Of a stretch of DNA of 64,000 nt, positions 9,108-20,018 are shown one piece after another. Source of the DNA: Melastoma dodecandrum (Eukaryota; Streptophyta; Magnoliopsida; Myrtales; Melastomataceae); contig JARUPY010000190.1 of assembly GCA_029817715.1 (NCBI GenBank), forward strand, positions 4,154,001 through 4,218,000. The letters are read 5' to 3'. The position numbers and the translations under genes are program-made. The first letter of the stretch is position 1. Each line of letters begins with the position of its first letter. The notes under the pieces are model-generated. The model was not told where the DNA came from, searched no databases, and saw nothing but the letters and a program-made list of their open reading frames with translations.

Positions 9108-12100
9108 TTACTTCTTACGATGAACCCATTCCAGCTCCCCGAGCTGATGTTTTATCCGGGAGTACTCCCACTGCATCCTCTCAAATCGAGCTTCGACCAG
9201 GGATACCTCTTCCTTCAGATAGTACAGCCGTTTCTCCAGCCAGGTCATCGTCTCAGTTGACGTATCATCGATCATGTTCACATTTTCTTCCGGAGAAATG
9301 ATCTGGACGCTTGGCAATCTGCTTAAGAGCACGATGATGCTCAACTGCTGCAAAAAGAAAGATAAGTGAGGATAATATTTCAGAAACACAGATTTAAACT
9401 AATGAATGCGACTACGCAAAGGGCTGACCTGGATTAGTAATACGATGGTAAAAAGGACGGCAACGAATAAAGGGACGTGAATTTGACTTCTCAGTTTAGA
9501 CCATAACTTCTCAGTCCTGTTTTGAATAAGGACAACAGTCTCGGGATTAACCAAACTTTGTAGAGAAGGCCAGCCATCGTATTGGTCCAAAGTAGTTGAA
9601 CTGAAATTTTTCTTGGGCACATCAGAACCAAGAATAGTCGGGGGCAGTGTTTCTGAAGGTCCATTGTTTCCTGCATCCTGGGAGCAAGTGCTTCCAATCG
9701 GAGTTGTGCTACGATCCAGGGATACATCTGTTTAGCACCGCATGGAGAGATGATTCGATACTCAAATTATAGCCCACACAAATATATATACTCTAAAGAC
9801 CAAGGAAACTATTATATATAGATAAATATTGGAATATCAGATAATTATTTTTCCCTGTTCTACAGCAAGTGAACTTCATCAATAAGTTCCAACAATTCAG
9901 AAACTAACCTTCTTGCTTTTCAATATTCTTTTCCCTTAATAGATCATGTGCCTACAAGAACAGAAGCAGGTGATGAATTACACACCATCATAAGCCATAG
10001 ATGCAGAGGGCAAAAGAAATACCATCTCTATCCAAGATGCATAGGCTTCACGACACTCCTCCAATGTAGATTGCACAATCTTTCCTGTAAAATAATATAT
10101 GTACTATATCATTGCATCTGACAAGAATTCCAAGAAAGGATGTACAAGATAAAGGCATCAAGACGAACCTTTAAACATTGTTTTCTTTACAAAAGTGACT
10201 CCGATATACACAGACAGGCAACATGATCCATCGCCATCTCTTCTAACATCCCATAATCCCTGAATATTCAACACCATAAGGAGCACACATAAGCCATGGG
10301 AAAAGATCCGAGCATCTTAAGAAATAATCAAACTGCACAAAAAATGTGTGAAAGATATTGGGTTATGGAAAATGGGCTTAACAACATTAAACGTATTCCT
10401 CTTATCTGAGACTAAATATTGCTGCAACACATCCATTATTTTGAATAGGCCCATTGTGGCATGACATGGCAGACATTAGCAGTTCAGTCACACGATTTAC
10501 TTGGTTGAGGTCTGCGCAGTTCATGGCAGTCATGTGGTCTGGTTTGGCAAGGATGGTTAGTCTTCTACTCTTCCCAAATTATCGGCTTTATACTACATGT
10601 CCATTATGTTTATTTTGGATGAAACTATAAAATCCATTTATGTTCTATAGGAAAATTTTAACCATGTCTTTCGTTCTTAACTGCCCTGATTTATGAAATC
10701 AAGAACATTGCCAAGTCCAAGCAACATAATTTTGACCTCAGTCATCCAGAGAATCTGAGCATATAACAAGAGATCAAGGAGCAAGGAAAGAAGGATGAGG
10801 CTTACCTCAACACGGAAATAATCCGCAAAAGGTATATCACTTATCTCTTGCGATGTCAGAAAAACCAAACTACTGGCAAGAGAAACATAAAACACACCAT
10901 CGCTGCAGTAATTTGAGCACATAAAAGTAACAAGGGAAACAAAGAAGAGAAATATGTTCAACCAACCTGTTCCTGAAGACGCGAAATTTTTGCAAAATCT
11001 GGCAGCTACCATGTCGTGCCCCTTAATACAAAGCCAAAAAAGAAAGTAAAGAATTCATTGATCACAGATAGAGAGGTACAAAAATCTTGGCTCCTATAAG
11101 AGTCCAGTATTATCTTACCAAGATATAATTTGATAGGATGTTGAAATGATACATTCCGCGTATGCCCAAAATGATCATGCTGTTTCCATGAAGAGCACTT
11201 AAAATCTAATAAAAAAATGGACAGAGCCTCTCTTATCCCTGATATACGAAATAATTTTACCCCCAAAATCTATTTGTTAATGACCAATAAAAGTTCAGCG
11301 TCATCAACCTTACCTTTGTCCCCGCATCTTTTGTGAAATGACTCAACAAAGTTAAAACTGTCATCTGAGAAAAACAGATTGAAGAACTCCTCCACTGTAA
11401 TCTGCATGCCACACGAGAATTACAGAAAGGGAAACAGCTAGAACGTTCAGTATCATTTCTAGGGATAGAGACACTAATCAGGACCCCAAAATGAAAGACC
11501 AGGAAGAAAAGTACCGGAAATTTAGACTCAGCAACCTTGGTCAGGTCTTCGGGTACTGAAATTCCAAATTAACAGATAAGCATTCATTGTCAAAGAAAAC
11601 TAATGTGAGCATATTACTTGCAATTGATCATTATTTGGTCACATTTTACATAATCTTCAGATACTCGCCTATGAGACCTACATTATTCAAGCAGTCCCAG
11701 TATATTTGTACATGTAAAAGAACAATCCCATATATCAACAAGAAGTTTTGAAGAAATAATGGAGTATCAAATCAAGAATATCCACAATAGCATAGCCCGT
11801 AATGGTTGAAAATGGAAAAATGGCTAGCTCTACTCACTTCTACCAGCATCGACATCCTCAACTTTCCAAGACCATGCCTTCTGAGCAGATGGAGAAGGAG
11901 CCGTGGGTTGTAAACCACTATCACTACTTCCTGCATTATCGTCTGTTTTTTGTTCCAGGGCAGATAAATTTCCATCCTCAGGATCAGGTACACTCGGAGA
12001 ATCCATGCATACAGGAGCATCCGTGTGTCTGAATTCAGATGTAACAACAGGAGCATCCGTGTGTCTGAATTCAGATGTAACAAACTTATGCTGATTCCCC

Positions 12101-14563
12101 AAAGGCATACTGTATTAAACAGTCTAAACAAGACATCAAGGTACCTCTCAGTTGTTTCCACATCATCATCATTGGTCAAATTTATTGCACTGTCGCTTTC
12201 AGATCCATTTTCCGTAAAGCTTGACAAGGGTGTAAGTGCCTACCAGAAGCCTATTTCAGAATACATTATATGATGCATAAAAATGTAATATACCAACTGA
12301 AAAACAGATTATTTTTAGTATTCACAAAGTTTGAATATTAGAAAACTAGGCAAGTCACTAAATATGTCAAAGAAAACTAAGTCCATACCAGCTTCATCAT
12401 GATACTCATTATGTCTTTTACTGTGGAACAATCAATTGCCTTAACGAAATTCCTCTTAAAACCTGAATAACTTAGATAGGTAAAACAACCCTCATTATTA
12501 TCATCAAGTTCATTGTAATCACAGATTTACTAATTAATCTCAGAAGTCACAAACTTAACCACTGTTTGCAGTAACCAGAATCAGACTTGCAGTTGACAGA
12601 TCCTAGCCATACCAAAGACTAGAGTTACCAAGAGGAACATGGACTTTGAACAGTCGGAGATATATTATAGCACGAAATACCAATATGATACGAGAATTAA
12701 GTTGAGGCACCTGTTTATCCGTTATTTCATTGGAGATGCCACTGTGATTCAACCATCCATTGCTGATCAGGTTAAAGGCTTCATCACGTGACAGAAAGGA
12801 GGCAAAGAAATACTGCATAATATTCCTACAAATCAAAATGCTTGCTTTTTTACACTAGAAACTCACCAGAAAATGACACTTCACAATGAGGATTTCCTCT
12901 CGATGACGAAACCATGAAGCATGAAATTACCTTTTTAGCTCCAGCATATATCTCTATTGCATTTGGAAAGATGCCTGCGGTCTTTGCTCTTTTCACACTT
13001 GTGATTTCACGGAAATGAATTATCTTCTGAGAAAACAATGGATAAAGACTTGAATAGTGTTGTTATTGTAGTGAATAACAAATCACCAGACAACGCACAA
13101 ATGAGAGCAACTTTTGCAAGTATAAATTCACATGCCATGTGTTTGGAATTATTTTCATGACCGTTTTTACTAAATGCTGATGTCTACGCTTTCCTTTTGA
13201 GAAAAACATGCATCACACGCCACAAACAATGTTTCCGTCACAACTGGTTTTAAATTCAAGAAACATGACCAACTACAATTTTTAAAGTTTATCCAAAAAG
13301 TAAACTTCAACTTTATGCATCAAAAGTTACCTGTTTAACATTACCACTGAATAAAGTGGATCAACGGAATCAACCAATGACATACCTTCGTTTCAAAGCC
13401 AAAAATGTTAGAGTAAAAGCAGATGTGATGAGCAAACAGGTACATATGCCCCTGCCACAGCATCAAGTGGAAACACTGTTAGACACAAAAAAAAAACAAA
13501 CCTGGTCCTGGAGAGCAAGGTGCTCCAAATGTATAATGGGCCAGAAAAAGGTGAGAACAGAGACACAGTCTGTTATAATGGGAAAGCCAGCCTCTTCGAG
13601 GAGGACAACTGGTAAACTTGTAAGGCAAAGGGGTCATTACAAAGTAGAAATTACCTGGACAGGTATATTTTCTTGGTATGCACAATTGAAATCCTCAACA
13701 AGGACCTACAGTAAACAGATGTAAAGAAAATCAAAGACTCAAATCATTAAATAATGCGAACTTAGAAATTCATGGTAAGAAAAGCTAACAAAGCATGAAG
13801 TCACTAACTTCCTCGGTAGGAAGTCTGAACAATTGCCTGTACTCTTCACTCCTGAGGACTATTGCAGTCTGTGATAAGAAAGAACGATCGTCAAAAGAAA
13901 TAAGGAAAAAGAGAGAAATCTATTCTTGGAATGACTGCAAAGTCAGTTCCAAGTACAAGAAGATCACGAATACCATAAAAGTTTCCCGATAGAAAAGTCA
14001 CAAAAGAGGCAAGTGACAGTTCAACTTATGTTGTTCCACAAGTACGTAACAAGAGCAGCTATTGGATCCACATGCTTCCCCTCTTCTCTACTAATATCAT
14101 TAATAAGCTGGCAAAAATAATCGACATATCTTCTCAATCGATTGGTCCCGCATTCCAGTCGAATGCAAGAGTGAAAAGCAATCAACGACAGAATCCGTGG
14201 CAGCAATTAAAAAAAAACCGTTCCCCATACCTTATAATCAATGCGAGCAAAACGAACCGAGCAAATCAAACACAAGAAAAGGAACAAAAACAAGATCCGA
14301 AGCCTTGCAACAGCCGCAACCCCGAAGCAACAGCGAATAACACAACTACGATCACTTCACACCAAAATCAACCAATTCGACGAGCAATCAGCAAAAACTC
14401 GAGCGGAAAACGACATCAGAGGGAGCGATCAGAGGCAGGGAACGAGTCGGACGTCAAGTACCTGAAAGCCCCCAACCCGTTCAGGATCCTGAGGGGTGGC
14501 GGAGGGATCGGGGGAGTCTCGAGGAGGAGGGACAGATGCGGCGTCGGAGGAAGGCGAGTCCAT
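9108..14563 (-). CDS. VAD1: VAD1-like GRAM and VASt domain protein, 18 exons
   Basis: Minus-strand exons: 14563-14462, 13868-13809, 13705-13655, 13451-13386, 13026-12931, 12812-12711, 12239-12145, 12109-11844, 11555-11515, 11401-11314, 11205-11119, 11021-10967, 10872-10806, 10259-10169, 10084-10023, 9951-9909, 9727-9429, 9347-9108. All phases close, giving 636 residues. The GRAM domain (~50-140) includes SEEYRQLFRLPTEE, NIFGFETK and EITSVKRAKTAGIFPNAIEI. The VASt domain (~290-445) includes FVESFHKRCGDK, SFQHPIKLYLGARHG, TSQEISDIPFADYFRVEG and GKIVQSTLEECREAYASWIEM. A membrane segment (~545-570) and a C-terminal coiled coil follow. VASt is a StART-like lipid/sterol-binding fold related to yeast Lam and animal GRAMD1 proteins at ER-plasma membrane contacts; loss of Arabidopsis VAD1 gives spreading cell death. 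No exon was assignable in the 12710-12240 gap. Confidence 0.9.
12005..12076 (-). repeat. 36-bp in-frame tandem duplication in VAD1-like exon 8
   Basis: Two consecutive copies of a 36-bp unit encode the 12-residue TSEFRHTDAPV(V) twice in the linker between the GRAM and VASt domains. The copies look nearly identical, so the duplication is recent, and 36 bp keeps frame. Borders are approximate within a few bases. Confidence 0.75.
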
Positions 14564-15796
14564 GGCAACGGGCTGATGTTTGACGGACGCTTTCTTCGGA
14601 TAAAACGGCAGTGCAAGCAAGAGCAGCTGCGTTTCTTTCTCTCGTAAACAAAAATTAACATCCCTCTCTCCTCGTACTTCCTGACACGTTTCGTCTCCGT
14701 ACGGGGGAACGAAAAACAGACAAAAACAAACAAATGGGCCGTCCACACGAGGCCCAAACTAGGCCCATCTAATTTCCCCGGCTATTATTTGAAGGAGGGC
14801 TCATATAATACCCAACGGCCAAGATTTATTCTAGTTATTTAATAAACGAAATCAACGGTTGACGTCTATCCGGTGCACTATGTGGTGGTGCATCCGAGTC
14901 CTGACCGAGCTTTTTTCCTGAATAAGGTTTATCGCGAAAATATTTCACGATTTAAAGTATTTAAATAATGCATCGAACTCGACTTTTATAAATCAGCTCG
15001 TTTTGACGGGGTGAAACACGAACTTAAGAAATTTAGCTTTTTAAAAGCTGAGTTTGGATCACTTAAAACTTTCGACATTTTTGATATTTTAAAAAGTCGA
15101 TTTTCAAGCAAATGAGAATTTGAGTTTTATATTTGATTTTATAAAAGTCGAATTCAAATTATTATTTATAAAATTTTAAAAATAAAATAAGCTAAAACGT
15201 GAAATATTTTAGTAATTAGAAACGAAACTCCACCCGATCCTAGGGGTCTGATTTCTCGTAAACCCTAACAAGAGAGATTAAAAGACAGAAGTAGATCTTC
15301 AGTCAACATCTATTTATGACGGCCGGTGAGAAAATGAGATCAGACAAACAGTTCCTCCCGGAATAAGCCTACCAGATAACCAAAACATGTTACAAAGACT
15401 TTTAATGTTTGGCAAGAAAATGGAATGCGGACGGGGCACCGACTTTTCAATACGTGACGAGAACCAAAGAGTCCATGTGGCGGATCGTAGCTCTCACGAA
15501 GTGATGATCGTGGCGGTGTCGGAAGTACCTACTTAGACGATGACGATGACGACGAGTCGACGAGGATGTCGCTCCCACATGGAATCCAGTGCATGAGTTT
15601 GAAATTTGGGCGCACACGAGCATTGAATATAACGTGTTGGTACGTACATGAAGGTAGATAGGAGTTACAAACGTTATTCAATGTCTATTGGTGAAACAGT
15701 ATCCCTTTTCTCCATATATTTTCTATATAAGTACGTGACTTTTTGGAGTGTGTTATTACTATCTTCATTCAGCAGTGATACACTTTGTTTTGCATC
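14564..15796. other. Divergent intergenic region, VAD1-like and GRP promoters
   Basis: Contains the promoter of the minus-strand VAD1-like gene on the left, a MITE-like element (14937-15210), and the promoter of the glycine-rich protein on the right with a TATA box (CTATATAAG) near 15723-15731, about 65 bases before its ATG. Confidence 0.55.
14937..15210. mobile_element. MITE-like element with 13-bp terminal inverted repeats
   Basis: AAAATATTTCACG at 14937-14949 is exactly inverted as CGTGAAATATTTT at 15198-15210, enclosing 248 bases of AT-rich DNA with several short CGAACTCG / GAGTTT / AAGTCGA pieces and no coding capacity. I do not see an obvious target-site duplication. It shares the 19-mer AAATAATGCATCGAACTCG (14963-14981) with 8886-8904. 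A non-autonomous DNA transposon is the likeliest reading. Confidence 0.5.
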
Positions 15797-16846
15797 ATGG
15801 GGTTCAAATCTAAGTCATTGCTTGGCAATGGGGGTGTGATGTTGGGACTCGTGGTGGCGTCGTTGTTTGTGGCTGCATTTGTGGAGTGCCGTAAGATCGA
15901 GAAGGAGACGTTCAGTGAGGGTGGTTTGGGGGGTGGAGGCCTTGGTGGTGGGGCGGGAGGTGGGTTCGGTGGGGGTTTTGGCGGTGGTGGAGGAGGCGCG
16001 GGAGGGGGTTTTGGTGGTGGTAAGGGAGGTGGTGGTGGTATTGGTGTTGGTGGAGGTTCTGGTGGAGGTGCTGGAGGAGGAGGTGGACTTGGGGGAGGGA
16101 CCGGCGGGGGTGTTGGTGGGGGTTTTGGGGGTGGGAAAGGAGGTGGTGGTGGGATAGGTGGGGGGGGGGGTGTTGGCGGAGGTGGTGGTACGGGAGGAGG
16201 ATTTGGTGGTGGGAAAGGAGGTGGCATTGGTTCAGGGGGTGGCTCTGGAGGAGGGATTGGTGGTGGTGGTGGCAGTGGTGGTGGTCTTGGAGGAGGTGCC
16301 GGTGGTGGCTTTGGAGGTGGAAAAGGTGGTGGGGGTGGGGGTGGACTTGGCAGCGGAGGTGGAGGTGCCGGAGGAGGATTCGGAGGTGGAAAAGGAGGTG
16401 GCATCGGTGGAGGTGCTGGCGGTGGAGGTGGTATTGGTGGGGGAGCTGGAGGCGGTGGAGGCCTTGGGGGAGGTGCTGGGGGTGGCTTTGGAGGAGGAAA
16501 AGGTGGAGGGGGAGGAGGTGGAATAGGTGGTGGAGGAGGTGCCGGAGGCGGAATCGGAGGTGGAGTAGGCAGTGGCGGAGGCCTCGGAGGAGGTGCCGGG
16601 GGTGGCTTTGGAGGAGGAAAAGGTGGAGGGGGAGGAGGTGGAGGAGGTTCCGGAGGCGGATTCGGAGGTGGAGTAGGCAGTGGCGGAGGCTTCGGAGGAG
16701 GTGCAGGAGGCGGTGGAGGCCTTGGGGGAGGTGGTGGCAGTGGATTCAGCGGGGGTGCGGGGTCAGGCGGTGGATTCGGAGGTGGTGCGGGGGGAGGCTT
16801 TGGAGGAGGCTTCGGGGGCGGAGGTGGTGGCGGGGGAGGATTTTAA
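15797..16846 (+). CDS. Glycine-rich cell-wall structural protein (GRP class I)
   Basis: Single-exon frame of 349 residues from the ATG at 15797. It opens with a signal peptide (basic MGFKSKS, hydrophobic VMLGLVVASLFVAAFV, small residues before CRK), then from residue ~45 to the end is almost wholly Gly in GGX, GGGFGGGKGGG and GGGAGGG modules. Class I GRPs are secreted and built into vascular or protective cell walls, often crosslinked through interactions with other wall proteins. The GGT/GGA-rich DNA forms long near-repeats, so copy number in the assembly may be unreliable and the minus strand is open for over 200 Pro codons purely as a consequence. A TATA box lies about 65 bases upstream. 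Confidence 0.88.
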   Translation: MGFKSKSLLGNGGVMLGLVVASLFVAAFVECRKIEKETFSEGGLGGGGLGGGAGGGFGGGFGGGGGGAGGGFGGGKGGGGGIGVGGGSGGGAGGGGGLGGGTGGGVGGGFGGGKGGGGGIGGGGGVGGGGGTGGGFGGGKGGGIGSGGGSGGGIGGGGGSGGGLGGGAGGGFGGGKGGGGGGGLGSGGGGAGGGFGGGKGGGIGGGAGGGGGIGGGAGGGGGLGGGAGGGFGGGKGGGGGGGIGGGGGAGGGIGGGVGSGGGLGGGAGGGFGGGKGGGGGGGGGSGGGFGGGVGSGGGFGGGAGGGGGLGGGGGSGFSGGAGSGGGFGGGAGGGFGGGFGGGGGGGGGF

Positions 16847-18580
16847 CGGGGCCTTCCGTAATCAGAGATACTCGGGAATGTCATTATGATGCCTTTGTAT
16901 TATTCATGCTCTTTAAAAAAATGAGCCATCCTTTAACCTTAAAAATAATAATGACAAAAAAAAAAGAATGAACGGATCTACATGAATGTTATCTATCCCA
17001 TCCGTTTTATGGCAGGTGGACAACAAATTCAACACCCAATGATTTAACTTGAAATTTCATATTTGAATGTTAATAGTCGTGTCCTAAAAACCTCTTATTT
17101 AATAAAAAAAAATTCAACCAAATGCGTGTAAATATTAAAAGATGCAAATTCGGACATAATTAATGAATTATCCCAAACCTCCTCCTCCTCCTCCTCTTTT
17201 AGATGAAAATGAACCGATCAGGCCCAATAATTCCTAAGCCCGGCCCATTAAATCCCCTAAGCCGGTGCAAGAAAACAGGACTATTTTATTTTCATTTGTG
17301 ATTGAGTTTGGCCTACTAATAATAGACGGTAGACTACGACCAATGTTCTAACTATATATTTATTCGATTGCTATTGCTGCTGTACCAAAAGCCTATTTAC
17401 CTACCCCCTCTATCTGACTGCATCCTCCCTTACTCTTTACCAAAATAAAATAAAATAAAAACGAAATCCGGTTGACTTCTTTGTCATTTGTATTTTATCG
17501 GTTGGTTACAAATAATTTAAAATATTTCCTTCTTTTTTATATACAATGTCTCTGAATCCTCGGAAAGAAAGAACGAGGAGTAAATAGGAATGGGGGGTTG
17601 GGTGTTGGCCTGCAGGACTGATACTCACTACCCTTTACCCCATCCCCTGTTTCCATGACTTCATTCATTCCTCCATTCATCTCCCAACCCCCAAAACTTT
17701 CGTGTCGTGAATTCACTTCAAAAGTATCGAGATCAAAACCTCTCGGGTAGGTCCAAGTGGTAAGAAGTTTGGATTCGCTTAAAAGTCTTGAATTTGAAAC
17801 ATACCGTACGCATTCATCCATATTGATAGACTCACTCACCATAGCTAGATATCCTATCCGGGTCGAATCCGAATTAGTCGGAGCGAAGCTTCGGAAATCG
17901 AAACATTTGCTGCATCTGTTTAGCAGATCAGGCATACCAGAACATGTGATTTGTAAATAAATAAAAAAAGCAACTTTTTTTCCGTTGCCCTTGGTGTAAA
18001 TATTTCAAATAAATTTAGATGGTGACTGACTAATACAACTCATCATACCTTTTGAAATAAAATTATTTCTCGAAGTTATAAATAATAATAATATAATTAT
18101 TACTTTTTAATCGTATTAAATATTAAATCACTGAATTTAAAACAAATAGGAACCATACATGAGTATTGTGATTAAGAAGTGACGATGAATAAAGTAAGGA
18201 AAGTGTCAAAAGAACACACGGACATCACAGTTAGCCGCCGTTGCCTTAGTCTATACGTCAATAAATTTGTTATCAGTTGCCGATTTGATTATGACAATTG
18301 ACATCGGAATATAATAAAAAATTATCATCGTCATTATTACATCCTACGACTCATCGAATTGCACGAATCATCATCATCTTCATCTTCATCTTCACCTTCA
18401 CCTCCATCTCCTTCCACCATGCAGTTTGATCTAACCTATCGGCTGCTCTCTCTCTCTATCTGCTGCATTCAATTCAATCATCTCCACCCCCAACTTGCAT
18501 CCCACCTCAAAAACTTTCCTTATCAAAAAGTAGGAATGTTTTCCATCCAACCCCTTCGTCCCTCTTTCTTCACCTCTGCC
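16847..18580. other. Intergenic with SINE; GDSL promoter
   Basis: AT-rich DNA holding the GRP 3' flank, a tRNA-derived SINE (17740-17960) and the promoter/5' UTR of the GDSL lipase, which includes a CATCTT-type pyrimidine repeat near 18370-18420. No further gene recognised. Confidence 0.5.
17740..17960 (+). mobile_element. tRNA-derived SINE
   Basis: The left part carries a Pol III A box, TAGGTCCAAGTGG at 17748-17760, and about 30 bases later a decayed B box, CTTGAATTTGAAAC at 17787-17800 (consensus GGTTCGAANCC). Such spacing is typical of tRNA heads in plant SINEs. The body has no reading frame of note and ends in an A-rich stretch (AAATAAATAAAAAAAGC) near 17955-17972. Target-site duplications were not pinned down, so both ends are approximate. 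It is old, judging by the damaged B box. Confidence 0.6.
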
Positions 18581-20018
18581 ATGGCCGCCTCCCTAGTCGA
18601 TGCCACCTCCCGAGCCGTTTTCACCGTCCTTGTCCTTACGAGGATGTGTTCTGCCAAGGCCCAGTCCGCGAGCTTCGTGTTTGGGGACTCCCTGGTCGAT
18701 GCGGGCAACAATAACTACATCGTGTCGCTCTCCAAGGCTAATTACGAACCCAATGGGATCGATTTCGGCGGACCCTCCGGCCGTTACACCAACGGGAGGA
18801 CTATCGTTGACATTATAGGTGAGAGTCTCCTCCGGTTTCCTTCGTTTAGAATGGTGGTTGCTCATTGATCTTCGGTGGCTGATGTTTTTGGGTTGTATGA
18901 AAATTGCAGCTGAGGATCTGGGATTCGAGGACTACACGCCTCCGTACTTGGCCCCAACGACCACCGGGACGGCTATTCTGCGGGGAGTTAATTATGCATC
19001 GGGTGGCGGCGGGATTCTTAATCATACCGGGCAGATTTTTGTAAGCTTTTGCGTGTAGTATTCAATGATCCGACCTACCAAGGGATTGACTGGCTTCGAC
19101 TATCGCAGGGAGGGCGGATTAACTTAGATGCACAGATAGACAACTTTGCGAATACCAGGCAAGACATGATCTCGAGCATCGGGGATGATGCGACAGCAGA
19201 GCTCATCAGGAACGCGCTCTTCTCTTTGACGATCGGGTCCAACGACTTCATCAACAATTATCTAACGCCCATCCTCTCGACGGCTGAGCGGCAGCTGGTG
19301 TCCCCCGAGGCATTCGTCGATTCAATGATTTCGAGATTCAGTGTGCAACTCAGAGTAACAACCTTCTCAACCAAAACTATGATCTGATAACGTGATGTAT
19401 TACTCTACCGCGCGGGATGGTTTGATATTGACTCAATTTCGCAGAGACTTTTCGATCTCGGTGCAAGGAAGATTGTGGTCGCGAACGTTGGCCCTATCGG
19501 GTGCATACCTTACGAGAGAGACGTGAATCGAGACTCTGGAGAATCCTGCATCGAATTCCCGAATCAGATGGCTCAGCTTTACAACTCCCAGTTGAGAGTC
19601 CTGATTAAGGAACTCAGCTCGTCCTTGAAAGGATCGCACTTCGTATACGCGGACGTCTATCACATATTCGACGACATGATCCGTAACTACCAAGCATATG
19701 GTCCGGAAACAATCCTTGGCAAACCTTGTATAGATGCCGTGATTTTTTTTTTCATTTTCCCGATCCAGCACTAACGAAAACTGAACCACTGTAGGATTCG
19801 AGAACGCGGATTCATCCTGCTGCAGCGCAGCCGGTCTGTACGGCGGGCTCATTCCATGTGGCCCGACCTCGAGGGTATGTCCAGACAGGTCGCAGTACAT
19901 CTTCTGGGACCCCTACCATCCTTCGGACGCAGCCAACGTCGTGATCACGAGGCGCCTAATGGATGGCCATGCGCCGGACGTGTGGCCTAAGAACATCCGA
20001 CAACTCGTCGAGTCCTGA
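18581..20018 (+). CDS. GDSL esterase/lipase, 5 exons
   Basis: Exons 18581-18818, 18910-19040, 19109-19354, 19445-19700, 19795-20018; all phases close, giving 364 residues. The ATG at 18581 has a strong GCCATGGCC context and starts a signal peptide ending near CSAKAQS. SGNH blocks are all present: block I FVFGDSLVDAGNNN (nucleophile Ser ~36), block II NYASGGGGIL, block III GSNDFINNY, and block V DPYHPSDAAN with the catalytic Asp and His. GARKIVVANVGPIGCIPYER and SSCCSAAGLYGG are plant GDSL signatures. These are secreted hydrolases acting on cutin precursors, lipids or acylated wall polymers; the substrate cannot be told from sequence. Donor of intron 4 (G|GTCCGG) is weak but is the only one that gives the conserved YGFENADSSCC join. 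Confidence 0.92.

Noticed and set aside
12390..12462. Candidate extra VAD1-like exon bounded by CAG and GT
   Set aside because: It contains an in-frame stop in the phase required, and the flanking exons already join in phase without it.
15769..16404. 211-codon Pro-rich frame on the minus strand
   Set aside because: It is the mirror of the GGX repeat of the glycine-rich protein; Pro codons are the complement of Gly codons, and it has no signal peptide or independent support.
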